Below, piece after piece: positions 34,411-47,587 of a stretch of DNA of 64,000 nt. Position numbers and translations under genes: made by a program. Position 1 is the stretch's first letter. The number at the start of each line of letters is the position of its first letter. Below the pieces are notes generated by a model, which was not told the origin of the DNA, ran no database searches, and saw only the letters and a program-made list of their open reading frames with translations. Source of the DNA: Hofstenia miamia (taxonomy: Eukaryota > Xenacoelomorpha > Acoela); NCBI GenBank assembly GCA_004352715.1, contig SCFE01000004.1:115521-179520 (forward strand), read 5' to 3'.

Positions 34411-37072
34411 GTAACAAAAATGTGTAAATACCATCTAAGATCATTAGAAGCTCTTTGAAATATTAGATGATTGTCGATATTTTGGAAAAGAAAAGGGAAC
34501 TTTTCTAATAATCTAAATCAAAGAACAACTACATTTGGTAAACCTAAGTATAATAGAAAAGTAATGAAGAACGGATTATTCAACATCGCTACGGAACAAA
34601 TTGTATTACAGCACAAGAATTCAAAAAAATAATACAATATTAAAATGAAAAACATGATTATACTAAAAAATATCAGTTATCTGACTAATTATAGAATAAG
34701 ATGTGCAACTCAAGAACAATAAGTAAAAAATATTTATTAATTTATATGTAGTTTATAAATGTAACCCAGAAATAAACACTTCCTGTGATAACTAAGCTCA
34801 TATGAAGAAAGTTGCATTATTTATATTAATAAGTTTGTAAACGTCATACATGTATTTGCACATGAGAATTTAAATATATGTTGTTGGTTATTTACTGGGC
34901 TGCAGAAACACATTTACACGCGGTTTGTTAGTTGCTAAGATAGTGGAAATTTGCGCCCTTATGCAAATTACAGTTAAAATATGCTTAAAAAAATACCATA
35001 TATTGACATCGCCCATATCGACCCAAATATCCAACACACTTGAGAAGAAAATTCGCATATATCGACAAAATTTTAGGAAAAATATAAAATAAATCAAACT
35101 AATTTTTGTGATACCGTGTTAACAACCTTTGTGGATTGTCTGCCAAAGTTTGTTTGATTTATCATACGCATGTATTGTAATGAACCAAAGTACAAAATGG
35201 CAGTCAATTTTGTTGCCAAGTTTGCATATATGTCCATAAAATATCTCCCTACAATACCATAATATAGTGCTGGAGTAACTTGTTGCAGCTGCTACTATGT
35301 TAATCCATCGTTGACATAATTATATGGAATCACATCATAATCGGCACATCTGACGTGATCACCACATACATATTTGGTGAGAATTCGCAAGTTGATTTTG
35401 GAATATTATCCAGAGAATTTCATTACGTACATTTTTTTATCTATTAATGCCTTAATCATAGAAATTTTTATACACTCGTTTTTCGAACACTACCGTTTGG
35501 ACGAGTGATTTATTTCTGATGGAGCAATTGAAGGTATTTTGAACTCAGTAAAAAACAATTTCTCTAAAATAAGGGACAAAAAGATAGTGTTTTTGTTGAT
35601 AAGTTACATGTACTTTGAAGTCTCTTCAAATTAGGTGTCCATCAAATGAGGAAATGTGCATATTACAACGAAAATTATAATTCAGCAATTTGCAATGAAT
35701 AAATTGCTAAACTGATCGTTAAAAATGAAATATTACATTTCTACATGCATTTGTAAGTTTTTACTCGAAAATACAAAAATAGCTTACTATTTAATAAGAA
35801 ACAAAAAATTCATATTTAAACTGTATTAGGAAACCACTAAGTTTTTATCTTAAAAAATAAACACAAAACTTCAACAAGTGAGTATTCAAAGGTAAAATTG
35901 GCGGACTTAAAATCTATCTTTCTATATATAAACAAGCACCTTTATTCAAAATTAAATAAAATAAATATTTCGCACTAAAAATTAGCATCATTATTAAAAA
36001 ATATTTGCGCGGGGAGAGTTACAGAAAGTATGGCATGAACTGAGCTGAAATCCGCTCTGACAAAGTTACTACTGCTCAAAACATTTAGCAATGACAATAA
36101 TTGGCGAAAAAAATCTCTCAGCTGCGCCTACTTTTACGTCGACGACGAATTTTGAAAAAACAGCAACATCTAAATATAAAAGGTAAGACTATAAAATTCA
36201 ATAAAAATAGTTTTATATACATTATCTACATACAGAGTTACAAAAATTAGTATTCACTACACGGTGATTCGTGTGGCTCGGATAGTATTTGACTCGGTTT
36301 AATTGTAAAATACCTGATCCAGTGAACCAATTTTACTCGTTTTTAGAGCGTTATTAGCAGGGTTTTGCTAAAAGCATCTTTCATTACTGATATCCGAATA
36401 CTTCTTCTTATTATATTTACAAAAAGTTATTTTAGATAAAGTTATAGCATCTTTCATAATTTAAGATATAAAATAAAAGCAATCATAAAATTATATTTTA
36501 ACAAGCAAAAATGCTAGCAAAGTCCAAATTCTCAGCTAAGTTTCTTACGACTTAAGATATCAGCCTATGAAAGATTCTTCTATTTTAAATTTATGTATGC
36601 AACAACTTCTGAAACCATTAAAAGAATTTAAGGCACACATGGCATTTGTGTAATTCACGGTGTACATAAGAATGAACCTAACTTTATTGAACTCAGGCCT
36701 TTTGTGTACATATATTCCTTTAACTTGTTTATTATTAAATAAACGTGACCAGAAAAAAATTGACCTGTTGACCCGGTTGTAACTCTGGTGAAGATTTATA
36801 CCTTAAAACCCTTTATAAATAATTTGAAACAGCAAATTACAATAGCAGATCCTAAAAAACAGGTATATAAACAAACTCTAAAATTTAATGACAGTTAAAA
36901 TAGTTATAATCATAAGATAAAAAAATGACTTGTATAAAAAGTGTTCAAGATTTCGTTTATTAGGCGTTGCTAACTGCAATAAATTTTATTGTTTTAAACG
37001 TGAATAAATTAATAATTTCTTGTTGAACGCAATGGTAAAATTGTATGTAGAACCATTAATATAAAACAGCAA
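34411..37072. other. AT-rich intergenic stretch with CK1 poly(A) region
   Basis: No ORF of note; small RT-like debris continues for about 200 bases. The right end contains the 3' UTR of the minus-strand kinase gene. Confidence 0.5.
36985..36990 (-). promoter_or_regulatory. AATAAA polyadenylation signal of CK1 gamma gene
   Basis: AATAAA on the minus strand, 83 bases after the TAA stop at 37073-37075. Confidence 0.6.
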
Positions 37073-40000
37073 TTACTTAACGTACATGGTCTCATGACTT
37101 GCATAGTCAACGTCTGGAATGGGTCTCGACTGATATCCAGTGTTCTCCCGTTTATTTGAATGAGGTTCTTCTCTGCGGGCGGGTGAAGTCACTACTGGTT
37201 CTGATAAACGCTGCGAACTCCAAGCATTTGGAGCAGGCTAAAATACATGTAAGCAGTTTTAAACGACTACTGTAACTTACTACTTAAGCAGACAACAATT
37301 TAAACTATATATAATAAAGAAACGGACAACAAACTTCCATAATAATAATAACAATAATAATCACATTATCATTACGAATAGTATATTATTATCTGTGAAT
37401 TATTAAGAATGTGCATGATTTTCAGCGTTTAACAAAGAGTAAAAATCGCATTTAGTATGTGGGATTATTCATGAAAGAAAGACAAATGGCATTTACAATT
37501 AAAAGCTTAAATTTCCCTTCACATAATTAAATCTCTGATTGACATACAATTTTAACAAAGCAATTGTTCGATGAAGTTTCTGCTTATTGGATACAAAGAC
37601 AACCATGAAATATTAGATTGTGCATGGAACAATTGTAATTCAGATAAACGAAAGAATTATCACAAATTTCACGAAGACGCTGATTCGCAATGGAATACCT
37701 TTGAAGTGTGATGAGGCATATTGTTGGATTGCATTGTAGAAGCTTGACTGTCAGAGTTACTGAGTGGTGTAGGCTAAAGTGAAAATTGTAAACACTTGGA
37801 GATAAATAAGACACTTACTATTGTTTTTGAAGACCAATCAAAACGGGAGTCGTCTTGAAAGTTGAGTTTTTTAAAAAGATCTTTAAATAGCTTTCGGAGA
37901 TAATCATAGTTGGGTTCTTCGAAAAAGTCCAATTTCCGCGCGTATGACAAATACGTGGCAAATTCATCTAAATTAGGATTCTAGTTAACAGATTCAATCC
38001 TGAATAATGCTTCACAAAACTATCCTGTAGTGCGCAGGAAACAAAATAAAATCCATTAAAAATTGCAAAGTAGGTTAAATTGGTAAATTTAAGCGTCCAG
38101 TGAACTATAAAGGAGAAAATATCGTTTGTGGCTTTTCTTTGAAACGCCCATCTGAATACTTTGTTAAAACCTACAGGTGATAATCCATATAAATAATAAT
38201 AGCTGAAGAATTTAGTAGCAAATCCTCAATATTTTGTATTATGATATACGCAAGATTATATAGATAGCAATAATACCTGGCTGGTTTTCACAGAGTACAT
38301 CGATTGGAGTATTTTTTTTGGTTTCGCCTATTTTCTGATATCTTTCTTTGAGATTGTCCGCCTTTAGACCTTGCCAAGGGAGAGAACCACGTAAAAAATA
38401 GAGAAACATATGACCCAAAGCCTCCATATCATCGCGACGACTTTGTTCTAAAATGAAACCAAACTTACTTAAACATTTAGACTTAAAGGCAAAAATTGCA
38501 AAGAAATACAAATAAGTAAATCCTGAATAAAATATTTTAGTTTTAAATGTATTTATGATTGCAATGCCTCGTAATTAAGCAAATCTATTACCTTTGCCTA
38601 AGTGGGTATTGATGCTCATGTATCGAGCGGTACCAGTGAGTGATTTATGTTCTCTGTATGGAATGTGTTTATTGGTGTCGGAGTCTATATATTCTTTGGC
38701 AAGACCGAAATCTATGATGTGAACATGATTTTCTTTACCAGTGCCCTTGAGACCAATCAGAAAANGATTATTCATGAAAGAAAGACAAATGGCATTTACA
38801 ATTAAAAGCTTAAATTTCCCTTCACATAATTAAATCTCTGATTGACATACAATTTTAACAAAGCAATTGTTCGATGAAGTTTCTGCTTATTGGATACAAA
38901 GACAACCATGAAATATTAGATTGTGCATGGAACAATTGTAATTCAGATAAACGAAAGAATTATCACAAATTTCACGAAGACGCTGATTCGCAATGGAATA
39001 CCTTTGAAGTGTGATGAGGCATATTGTTGGATTGCATTGTAGAAGCTTGACTGTCAGAGTTACTGAGTGGTGTAGGCTAAAGTGAAAATTGTAAACACTT
39101 GGAGATAAATAAGACACTTACTATTGTTTTTGAAGACCAATCAAAACGGGAGTCGTCTTGAAAGTTGAGTTTTTTAAAAAGATCTTTAAATAGCTTTCGG
39201 AGATAATCATAGTTGGGTTCTTCGAAAAAGTCCAATTTCCGCGCGTATGACAAATACGTGGCAAATTCATCTAAATTAGGATTCTAGTTAACAGATTCAA
39301 TCCTGAATAATGCTTCACAAAACTATCCTGTAGTGCGCAGGAAACAAAATAAAATCCATTAAAAATTGCAAAGTAGGTTAAATTGGTAAATTTAAGCGTC
39401 CAGTGAACTATAAAGGAGAAAATATCGTTTGTGGCTTTTCTTTGAAACGCCCATCTGAATACTTTGTTAAAACCTACAGGTGATAATCCATATAAATAAT
39501 AATAGCTGAAGAATTTAGTAGCAAATCCTCAATATTTTGTATTATGATATACGCAAGATTATATAGATAGCAATAATACCTGGCTGGTTTTCACAGAGTA
39601 CATCGATTGGAGTATTTTTTTTGGTTTCGCCTATTTTCTGATATCTTTCTTTGAGATTGTCCGCCTTTAGACCTTGCCAAGGGAGAGAACCACGTAAAAA
39701 ATAGAGAAACATATGACCCAAAGCCTCCATATCATCGCGACGACTTTGTTCTAAAATGAAACCAAACTTACTTAAACATTTAGACTTAAAGGCAAAAATT
39801 GCAAAGAAATACAAATAAGTAAATCCTGAATAAAATATTTTAGTTTTAAATGTATTTATGATTGCAATGCCTCGTAATTAAGCAAATCTATTACCTTTGC
39901 CTAAGTGGGTATTGATGCTCATGTATCGAGCGGTACCAGTGAGTGATTTATGTTCTCTGTATGGAATGTGTTTATTGGTGTCGGAGTCTATATATTCTTT

Positions 40001-40129
40001 GGCAAGACCGAAATCTATGATGTGAACATGATTTTCTTTACCAGTGCCCTTGAGACCAATCAGAAAATTCTCTGGCTTAACATCACGATATATTAACTTC
40101 TTACTGTGCACGAACTCCATTCGAGAAAT
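37073..40129 (-). CDS. CSNK1G: Casein kinase 1 gamma, 3' part (five exons)
   Basis: A membrane-associated Ser/Thr kinase of the CK1 family. Exons on the minus strand are 40129-39895, 39750-39580, 39270-39122, 39076-39002 and 37237-37073, all with GT-AG borders and compatible phases (0,1,1,0,0). Exon 1 here starts [20 protein letters not shown] (HRD-type catalytic loop YRDVKPEN). It continues with [12 protein letters not shown] (DFG) and [18 protein letters not shown]. Exon 2 gives [20 protein letters not shown] and [11 protein letters not shown]; exon 3 ends the kinase fold. The wording is CK1 gamma, not alpha/delta. The N-lobe exons (Gly loop, VAIK lysine) are not found upstream in the window. 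The tail ends HETMYVK with no Cys-rich palmitoylation motif. Exons 2-4 and part of exon 1 appear a second time at 37699-38764 because of an assembly duplication. Confidence 0.88.
37464..38764. repeat. Exact duplicate of 38766-40066 (probable unmerged contig overlap)
   Basis: The sequence from GATTATTCATGAAAGAAAG to CCAATCAGAAAA is repeated without any difference I could see after the single N at 38765 (offset about 1303 bases). It contains second images of CK1 gamma exons at 38592-38764 (partial), 38277-38447, 37819-37967 and 37699-37773. Identity including introns, and the N exactly at the junction, point to assembly error. Confidence 0.85.
38765..38765. other. Assembly join (single N)
   Basis: A single ambiguous base at the junction of the two identical 1.3 kb segments. 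Other single Ns are at 27638 and 40922. Confidence 0.95.
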
Positions 40130-40859
40130 CTAAATTGAACAATGTTTAGAAAATGCAAGTAGGAAAGTAAACCAAGGAAAAGAGCTGGCTGTTAATGTAT
40201 GCCGAGATGGAATTGTTCAGCTCTGAACAAGAATCGGATCAGACAAGCCTGAAAAGGTTCACAGTTTAGTTTTTTAAAAGTAATTTTTCAGAAACAGTAC
40301 TTGTTTAACTTTTATGCTACACGGTCGTTAGGTACATCGGCTTAAGTATCGGCATTTCATTGGTAATCGAAAAAAACTACTCTTGCAATTATTACTCAGA
40401 TTTGAAAAGGGGCCATAGTACGTAAAGCAGTAATTATTAACCACTAGTGTAAAATAAGTGCTTCAATCCTGTAAATAAAAAGATTTGCAGACGAGTGTAG
40501 TGCAAAGTATGGTTCTAGACTTATCTAAAAATGAAATTCAAGATCCATCTTTTGCTATTCTCTCAATGGGAATTGAATTGGATGGAGTAAGAAACCCTCC
40601 ATTATCATTAAAGAGTTGTGGAAAATGTGAAATAAGACATTGTAACACAAATTATTATATCAAGAATGCAAATTGCATCGTTGTAAAACAACAAAAATGA
40701 TATATGTATATTGTCATAATTCATTTTGTCTTTTTTAAGTAAAAAATTTAAATTGTATTTACAATAAATATTAAAAATCTTAAACGTTGTGTTCATTATT
40801 AATTTATACGCATAATTATTTTTCAAGATGGGAAATTTTTAATAAAAATATATCATTTG

Positions 40860-40898
<39 letters not shown>

Positions 40899-42663
40899 AA
40901 ATAAACATATTGGTTGACAGGNTTTACTTTCCAAAGGCTTTCATATTTAATGTCGATTCGCAACACCTAATTGTTGAGTCAGTTCTATCATTGACTTAAG
41001 CACCCAAGAATGATTAAAATAATGCCAATGCTCGTCATTGTCAAAACAAATCCCTGCAAAAGCAACTAGTAAAAATAAATGCAGGATTAATTGCAAAAAA
41101 ATAAAAGAGCTTATTTCTAAATAAAGTGCAAAATAGTTTTGAAATTATTGCAAAATATTTAGAGTAAATATTAGTCATAAACCTTGAGAGAGGGAAATAC
41201 GGATAGCAAATCACCAAATTAGTTGCCTTTAATTACAATCTAAAAACCAAACGCGTAATTGGCCATGAAATTCCAATTTAAATGAGGAAATTAGCATGGA
41301 ATTAATCTATACATAATTTTATCATTAACCAAAAGCTACGGTTCACTAGAGGATTAGATGACGCAAGGCTAATATTTATTAATTCAATTATCCAAGTAGT
41401 AAACAATACAGTAACGAACATAGGTCGTTCTATGGATTACATAAAAGTAACCATGTTCGTTTCGACCCAAAAAACATAGTTGAATAAATATTTATCATCT
41501 ACCATAAACTAGGTCCTAGGTCTTAATTTCTCTTTGAATTATATAGTTGAAAAGTGCTATTTTTTATTTTTTATCATGTGCTAACCGGTAACAACTATTA
41601 TTCCGGTCTTCAATTCTATTTAACTACTAATTAATACAAATTCGAAATATAGATTTTGTTTTAAAAAACTTTTTACAAAGCCGGTAATATTTCGTATTTA
41701 GTTTTGTCATTAAATCAGACAGCACAGCTACATTGATATTAATAACTAGTAAGTTGGTATAAGAATATTGGCCTAGAGCGTATTGCTAGGTCATTTATTA
41801 GAGCATGTTTTGTCGGTTATATGAGATAGAAATGCCTGCATTTTACAAATCAGTCAACAAAGAAATTCATAAAAGGTTGTTAAGGCATAACTACAACCAA
41901 GATTGTATTACAGGGAATGAAAAAATTACAACGACAGTCGACAACGAGTCTGTCAAGACTCACAAAATTTCCAATTAACAGTCAATTGGTAACTGATCAT
42001 AAAAAATTATTCACAAAAATAAAATTGTGTATTGAGTTCTAGGCTTCCTAAATATAAAGTTGATTGGATTTGGTTTAAGCAAAATTACTAGAATCAAGCT
42101 TCACATTAACAAAATATTAATGAAAATCAAATTTCATGTGAGTTTAAAATTAGATTTTTTGTTATTGCATTTGCAAACGACGAATCCATCTGTGTCTTGT
42201 TTACAATCTGATATAATTTTTACTATTCAGTTATCAACTTTGTCTACATGGGCTTAAATGAGATGGGTCCTGGCCATTTCACAGTTGATCAGGGGTTCCT
42301 CCAAGAAACACTAATAAGCTTCTTTATTGAAATTTCTGCTTTGTTTTTTCACTCAGATTCTTGAAAATTTTATTTATCCTTCAGTCTTCAATCACATGAT
42401 ATAGTGTGTTATAGATACTACTAAACTAGATATAATCATGCAAGTGCAATATTTTAACTTTGATGTAGTGGAGTAGAAATTCTAAATAGATTCCTGAAAA
42501 GCTTATGATACAAACTAGTTTAAACTAAATCGACTATAATTGACTTAAGGTACATGTATTTCAATTCTTAAAACTCTATATTCTTTGCTATACATGTATT
42601 TGAAGAAATTCTAGGCCTTCAAAATTTTTTTAGGCGCTCTCTTAAGCTCATTTCGTCTGTAAG

Positions 42664-42695
<32 letters not shown>
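40130..42695. other. Upstream of CK1 gamma exons; no gene seen
   Basis: Scanned on the minus strand for the missing kinase N-lobe exons without success. Contains (TA)n at about 40866-40894, a single N at 40922, and short ORFs that look like chance. A second (TA)n at 42667-42695 abuts the mariner element. Confidence 0.45.
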
Positions 42696-42698
<3 letters not shown>

Positions 42699-44043
42699 GG
42701 GTTGCGCAGAAAAAGCGGCGTTTTTTGAGAATTTATATTTACAGCTATTTCTATGCAATGCAATGGTCTAAATATCAATAGATAGCCTATATCTGTATGC
42801 GATTAAAGTCAATAGATTAATTAATATCAATAGAAAGTGTTTTAGTTAACAACGTAATGGAACGTAACAACGTAATGGAAGTATCTTCAAAAGACTGTTA
42901 TTTACTAATAGAAACAATGCGAAGAAATGACATGAAATGCACACAAATACACAACATAATAACAACAGCCTGGGGCGATATCATAAGTCTTCGCAGAGTG
43001 CAGACTATCGCAAAAGAATATGAAGATGGAACTCGTGCAAAATTAGAAAGGAAGGAAGGTAGTGGGCGACGGAAATCTGAGGAAAGAAGAAACACACAAG
43101 AATTAATCCGAAACAATATTGAGGATAACGGCGGAAGGATTACAGTGAGAGAATTAGCAGAGATACATGGATTATCAAAAGATACCACACACCGTATCAT
43201 TAAAGATCTTGGTTGTCTCCCAATCTTTGTGAAGTGGGTTCCACATCTACTGACTGAAGACAATAAACGGAATCGTATTGATTGTTGTGAAGAGATGTCA
43301 AGAGTTTTTAATGGAACTCGAAACATTAAAAAGTTGATGCTCGTAACAGATGAAAAATGGTTCTATTGTAGACCATTAGGAAATTCAAAAACACGTTTGT
43401 CCTGGATTCAGCCAGACGGAGATAGGCCTGTATGTTCCAAAAGAACATTATCAGATAAAAAGTTCTTGGTCTTAATGTGCACAAATTTTGACGGTTTATC
43501 TTACTAAAAAATTCTCGACAAAGGTATCACTGTTAATTCCACTGTTTATTGTGAATTCATAATGGAGGCATTCAATAATTTCAATACTTACGAGAATATT
43601 AAGGATAGAAGAGGTATTCCTATTGAAAATGCAATTTTGTTTCACGACAACGCGAGACCTCATATTTCACATGAAACTACTGATTTTCTGAGAAGGAAAA
43701 ACATCAAGACATTGAGAAACAACCTGCCTACTCCCCGGATGTCAATATATGTGACAGAATGGTTTTTCCTCTGCTCGAGATGAGGCGTTCCAAGACAATA
43801 TTCAACACAAAAAATGATTTAGAAATTTTTTTACAAGAAAATATGCCTACATTGACAAAAGAGATCATGCACCACCAATTTGAAATGTTACACCAAAAAT
43901 GCCTAGATATAATCGAAAACAATGGTAATTATTGTTAAAAACTACATAATTTTGTTATGAATTGTTAAATTGTGAATTATAAATTGTTATGAATTGTTAA
44001 ATATAAATTCTCAAAAAACGCCGCTTTTTCTGCGACAACCCTA
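42696..44043 (+). mobile_element. Mariner-like transposon with intact terminal repeats
   Basis: The inverted ends share GGGTTG(T)CGCAGAAAAAGCGG and continue CGTTTTTTGAGAATTTATAT, about 36 matching bases inside the tip. The left end lies at a (TA)n tract, the right at TATA, in keeping with TA target preference. About 1.35 kb long with a single transposase gene, so it is a full-length but mutated copy. Confidence 0.9.
42857..43939 (+). pseudogene. Mariner transposase, one stop and one frameshift
   Basis: Would catalyse cut-and-paste transposition at TA. It has a helix-turn-helix N terminus (ITVRELAEIHGLSKDTTHRI), the linker FVKWVPHLLTEDNKRNR (mariner WVPH), TDEKWFY (first Asp), LFHDNARPHIS (second Asp) and YSPDVNICDRMVF (third Asp), about 34-35 residues apart as in DD34D mariners. 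A TAA at 43505 follows FDGLSY, and near 43727 the frame shifts by one before the third Asp block. It ends ENNGNYC-TAA. The third block has NICD where the usual wording is APSD. Otherwise the gene is complete. Confidence 0.9.
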
Positions 44044-44669
44044 TATAAATTGATATATAATATGAACGAATTAAACTGGACTAGAGAAATAGGTCCAAAC
44101 GACATTTTGGAAATAAACGCCTTTGCGAATTCACAATGTCTTTCCAGTTTAACACGCTGGTAAATGATACCGTTTCCCTGATAATTTCTTGAAAAGAGAT
44201 TGGCTGATTAATCGAATCGAAATTCGAAAACTGAGGCAGATAGATGAATTAATATTAAATCAACTAGTTTAAATCGTACTAACAGATAACTTTCTGCAGT
44301 TGATAGTCTTATTAAAAACTTATGAAACATGCTCTGTTAAATACTGATTATAAATTACTAATTTATTTATAAAGAGGCTGATCAGCTTGCAGATAGGTTG
44401 AAGTTTAAGGTTACAATGAAAATCATTTTCTCACAGAATTACATAGTCTCAGAGTTACATGTAGCCGGCTACATGTGTTTGGATCCCCGTTTCATTTAAT
44501 TGTAATGCCGGCAGTAACAACTACCAGCTGTTAGGAAGTTCTCGGAAGGAGTGTATCAAGCAATGACAAAGTGCAAGAAATAGATCCTACGAATTCGACC
44601 AATAGGCAAAGAAAAAACAGTTCGAAGGAAAGAATGATGAAAATCCCATGGTAGAGTCAAAACGTGATC

Positions 44670-44743
<74 letters not shown>

Positions 44744-44879
44744 TTGAACATAAATGTCGCATATCTAACATTGTAAATGCACTCAAACATTATAGTGACA
44801 AATCATGATATACCCGCCCTAAATTGTCGACAATTAAAAAATTTTTTTAGTTGAATTCATTATCTAGCCTATCTACGTA
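44044..44879. other. Spacer with long (TA)n tract
   Basis: Contains a (TA)n run at about 44674-44740. Nothing else recognised. Confidence 0.6.
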
Positions 44880-46075
44880 AGACAAACAGCAAACTCTGTT
44901 TATTCTTGAAAACATGGGACATAAAGCTAAACCAAAACATGCTAGGAAACAAGTGATCCAAAAATTCCTGTTTCGACTGTCTTAAGAAGAAATAGCGGAG
45001 CATTTAATGATCTCAAGATTTACTGTTAGGTGAATTATAGCCGCCTCTAAGACTGAAGACCGAATTGAACTAGTAAAGCCAAAAGAGCGTCCACCAAAGT
45101 CCACAGAAAGATCCATATCCTTTTTACGGAGGATGTCTCTAATTTGTCCAAAAACGATACGCAGAGAATTGAAAAGTAGTTGGAGTGATGGTCAGAATTA
45201 TTCACTAGGCGCATATCGAGAATTTCGAAATGGGGGCCGATTGTTATCCGAGACATATAGGCCTAGGTAGTTTTTTACCCTCTTGCATAATGCTGTGCTC
45301 GCCGTGCATATATATATGTCGAACAAAAATGACTGTTCATATATCGTTCTGATCGTATGAGAATGAGTTGAAATTGGCCTGCCATAAAGGAGCGGCAGGC
45401 CATAGACCCCTTAAATATGCCCCTGAATATGGTTCATTTGGGAAAACAGCTCCAAAAAACCTCTCTTAAATTCGCATCCTATCAAATCGAGATTATGCTG
45501 GGGTCGTAAAAAAGTTTTAACCTTGAAAAATACTGGTGCAGTGCTGTATTTTCTGGTGAAAGTTATATACAATTTCAATCGCCAGGAGACCTAGAAGTTA
45601 AGCGTATCGATTCAAGACTAAATATTTAGCTACAAATATCCCTAGTCGACGAAATCAGGTATGGTGTTTGGAGCAATATGGAATTCTAGAATGCGAGTTC
45701 TAGCAAATGTGGGCAAAGCGATGGATAGAAAGTAATATATTGACATCTTGAAAGCCTATGTACTACCACTGTTGGATCCAGATCACCTTCTGCAGCAACG
45801 CACCTTGTCATAATTTCAAGGAAGCTATGGAATTTATAGAAAGAGAAAGAGTTATGCTTCTGCCAGACTGGCCAGTGAGGAGGACCTGAATTTATCGAGA
45901 ATATATGGGATCAGTTACAAAGAATGGTGGATAATCAAAACGATTACAAATATAAATGATCTATGGCCATCAGTAAAGGAAAGTTTCTTTAACATTCCCG
46001 ACGTGTACATTGCGAATTTGTTTAAAATCGATGTCAAAGACCATACAACACGTTGTTAAAAATAAAAGATACTTT
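44880..46075 (+). pseudogene. Tc1-like transposase remnant, heavily decayed
   Basis: Plus-strand pieces in changing frames read ARKQVIQKFLFRLS-stop-EEIAEHLMISRFTV (helix-turn-helix), PKERPPKSTERSISFLRRM with CPKTIRREL (Tc1 GRPPK...NPxxSxREL region), YWCSAVFSGESYIQFQSPGD (VLFSDESxF block) and EFIENIWDQLQRMV (PIENIWxxLKxxV end block). Many stops. No terminal repeats could be identified. It lies between the mariner and the DD41D element. Confidence 0.7.
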
Positions 46076-46238
46076 ATTAAATAGTAAAAGCACATGTACT
46101 TCATTTGAATTTTGCTTTGTAGGCGTTTCAGTTATTAAAGTTTTTATTGTTAATAAAATTCAGGAATTTTATATTTTATATTTTATGTGCGGCTGTTGTT
46201 TTCAAGGTTGTATATATAAATAAATATATATTTACATA

Positions 46239-47587
46239 CAGGGTCCGGCATAAATTCTGGATACATTTCAAGGTTGAATAAAAGCCATATAAAGTGAAGT
46301 AACGAAAAAGGGTTTATATTTTTTAAAACTACATAAAAAAAGTTTTGTTTTATTACTTTTTAAAAATAACATCAGTTAAATGAGACCCATTATTGTCTAT
46401 ACATTGTTGAAGCCGTTCCTGAAAGTTTTCCACAACTCTGCGTGTCATTTCTTGTGGAATGGCAGCGACTTCTTGACAGATTGCACGTTTAAGTTGCTCG
46501 ATAGATTGAGGGCGATTAATGCAAGCTTTTGATTTGAGGTATCCCCAGAGGAAATAGTCACTGGGATTCAAGTCTGGCGAGCGCGCGGGCGGGCCAGCCG
46601 ATGTCGTCACGCAATGAGATCGCATGACCAGGAAACATCTCCCTCAAAAACTCCATCGACCTTCGAGAAGTGTGGGCAGTTGCCCCGTCCTGCTAAAACC
46701 AAACTCTGTTCATATCGTGTAAATTAGTCAATTTTGGTCTGACAAACCTCTCCAGCATCTCACAATATCAATCAGAGTTCACAGTAACTGTAACGTTGTT
46801 TTCTTTGAAGAAATAAGGACCCCAAATGCCGAATTCTGCAAACGCACACCATACCGTCGCCCGAGGAGAATGCAAAGGGCGTTGATGCAATTCCTGAGGG
46901 TTGTTCTCGGCCCAATATCTGAAGTTTTGTTTATTTACTGTACCACACAGATGAAAATGTGCTTCATCCGTGAACAGCATGACAGCTTTGGGGGCGACAT
47001 GTTGTTGAATTTCCAAACATAACGTTGTGCGATTATGAGTGTCTCTTTCACTGAGTTCTTGCGCGCACATTATTTTGTAAGGATGTATGTGCAGATCTTT
47101 GTGAAGAATTTTTCGCAAGCTTCTTTCAGACATCCTTAGAGCTTGAGCACGTTTAATTGTCGAACGCTGTGGAGACTGTAGGACTGAAGCTCTAAAAGCT
47201 GCCACATTCTCTGGAGTCCTAGCGGTGACAGGTCTTCCGGTTTGTTTTCGTTTCAATGCTGATCCAGTGGCTCTGAAGTTCTCAGTCCATTGTAAAATAG
47301 AATTTCTATTTGGTAATGCAACATTCACGTTAAGATTGAAGTGCAATCTGAACGCGCGTCTTGTTGCAGTTGCAGATTCTTTCTTGATAAAGGTTTCCAC
47401 AATGAAGCTTTTGTGTTGAGCAGTCCAATCTATTTCGGCGCGAGTTAAAATGAAACAAAATACAGAATCGTAAATATATATATAAAACAAAACTTTTTTA
47501 TGTAGTTTTAGAAACTTTTTTGGTTACTTCACTTAATATGGCTTTTATTAATTTTTAAAATGTGTCCGGAATTTATGCCGGACCCTG
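46239..47587 (-). mobile_element. DD41D-type Tc1/mariner transposon, copy 1, TA-flanked
   Basis: The ends CAGGGTCCGGCATAAATTC at 46239 and its inverted mate at 47587 are nearly identical for about 30 bases and again further in. Both are flanked by TA. Length 1349 bp with one minus-strand transposase gene. Confidence 0.92.
46353..47490 (-). pseudogene. DD41D transposase, two stops and a 4 bp insertion
   Basis: Reads ESATATRRAFRLHFNLNVNV, GSALKRKQTGRPVTARTPEN, LRKILHKDLHIHPYKIM, MLFTDEAHFHLCGTVNKQNF (first Asp), PLHSPRATVWCAFAEFGIWG, QDGATAHTSRRSMEF (second Asp) and RSPDLNPSDYFLWGYLK (third Asp), ending HLTDVIFKK. The spacing of the last two Asp residues is about 41. Lesions are TGA before YCEMLE, TAG before QDGATAHT, and a GCGC insertion just before SPDLNP (near 46580). 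Length and block order fit the family that is common in arthropods and other invertebrates. Confidence 0.9.

Noticed and set aside
37584-38775. A second CK1 gamma gene in tandem
   Set aside because: The copy is identical including introns and is joined by a single N, so an assembly overlap is far more likely.
43728-43922. Minus ORF in the mariner; also 42898-43326 minus
   Set aside because: Shadows of the transposase gene.
44556-44786. 76-codon minus ORF with poly-(YI)
   Set aside because: Produced by the (TA)n microsatellite.
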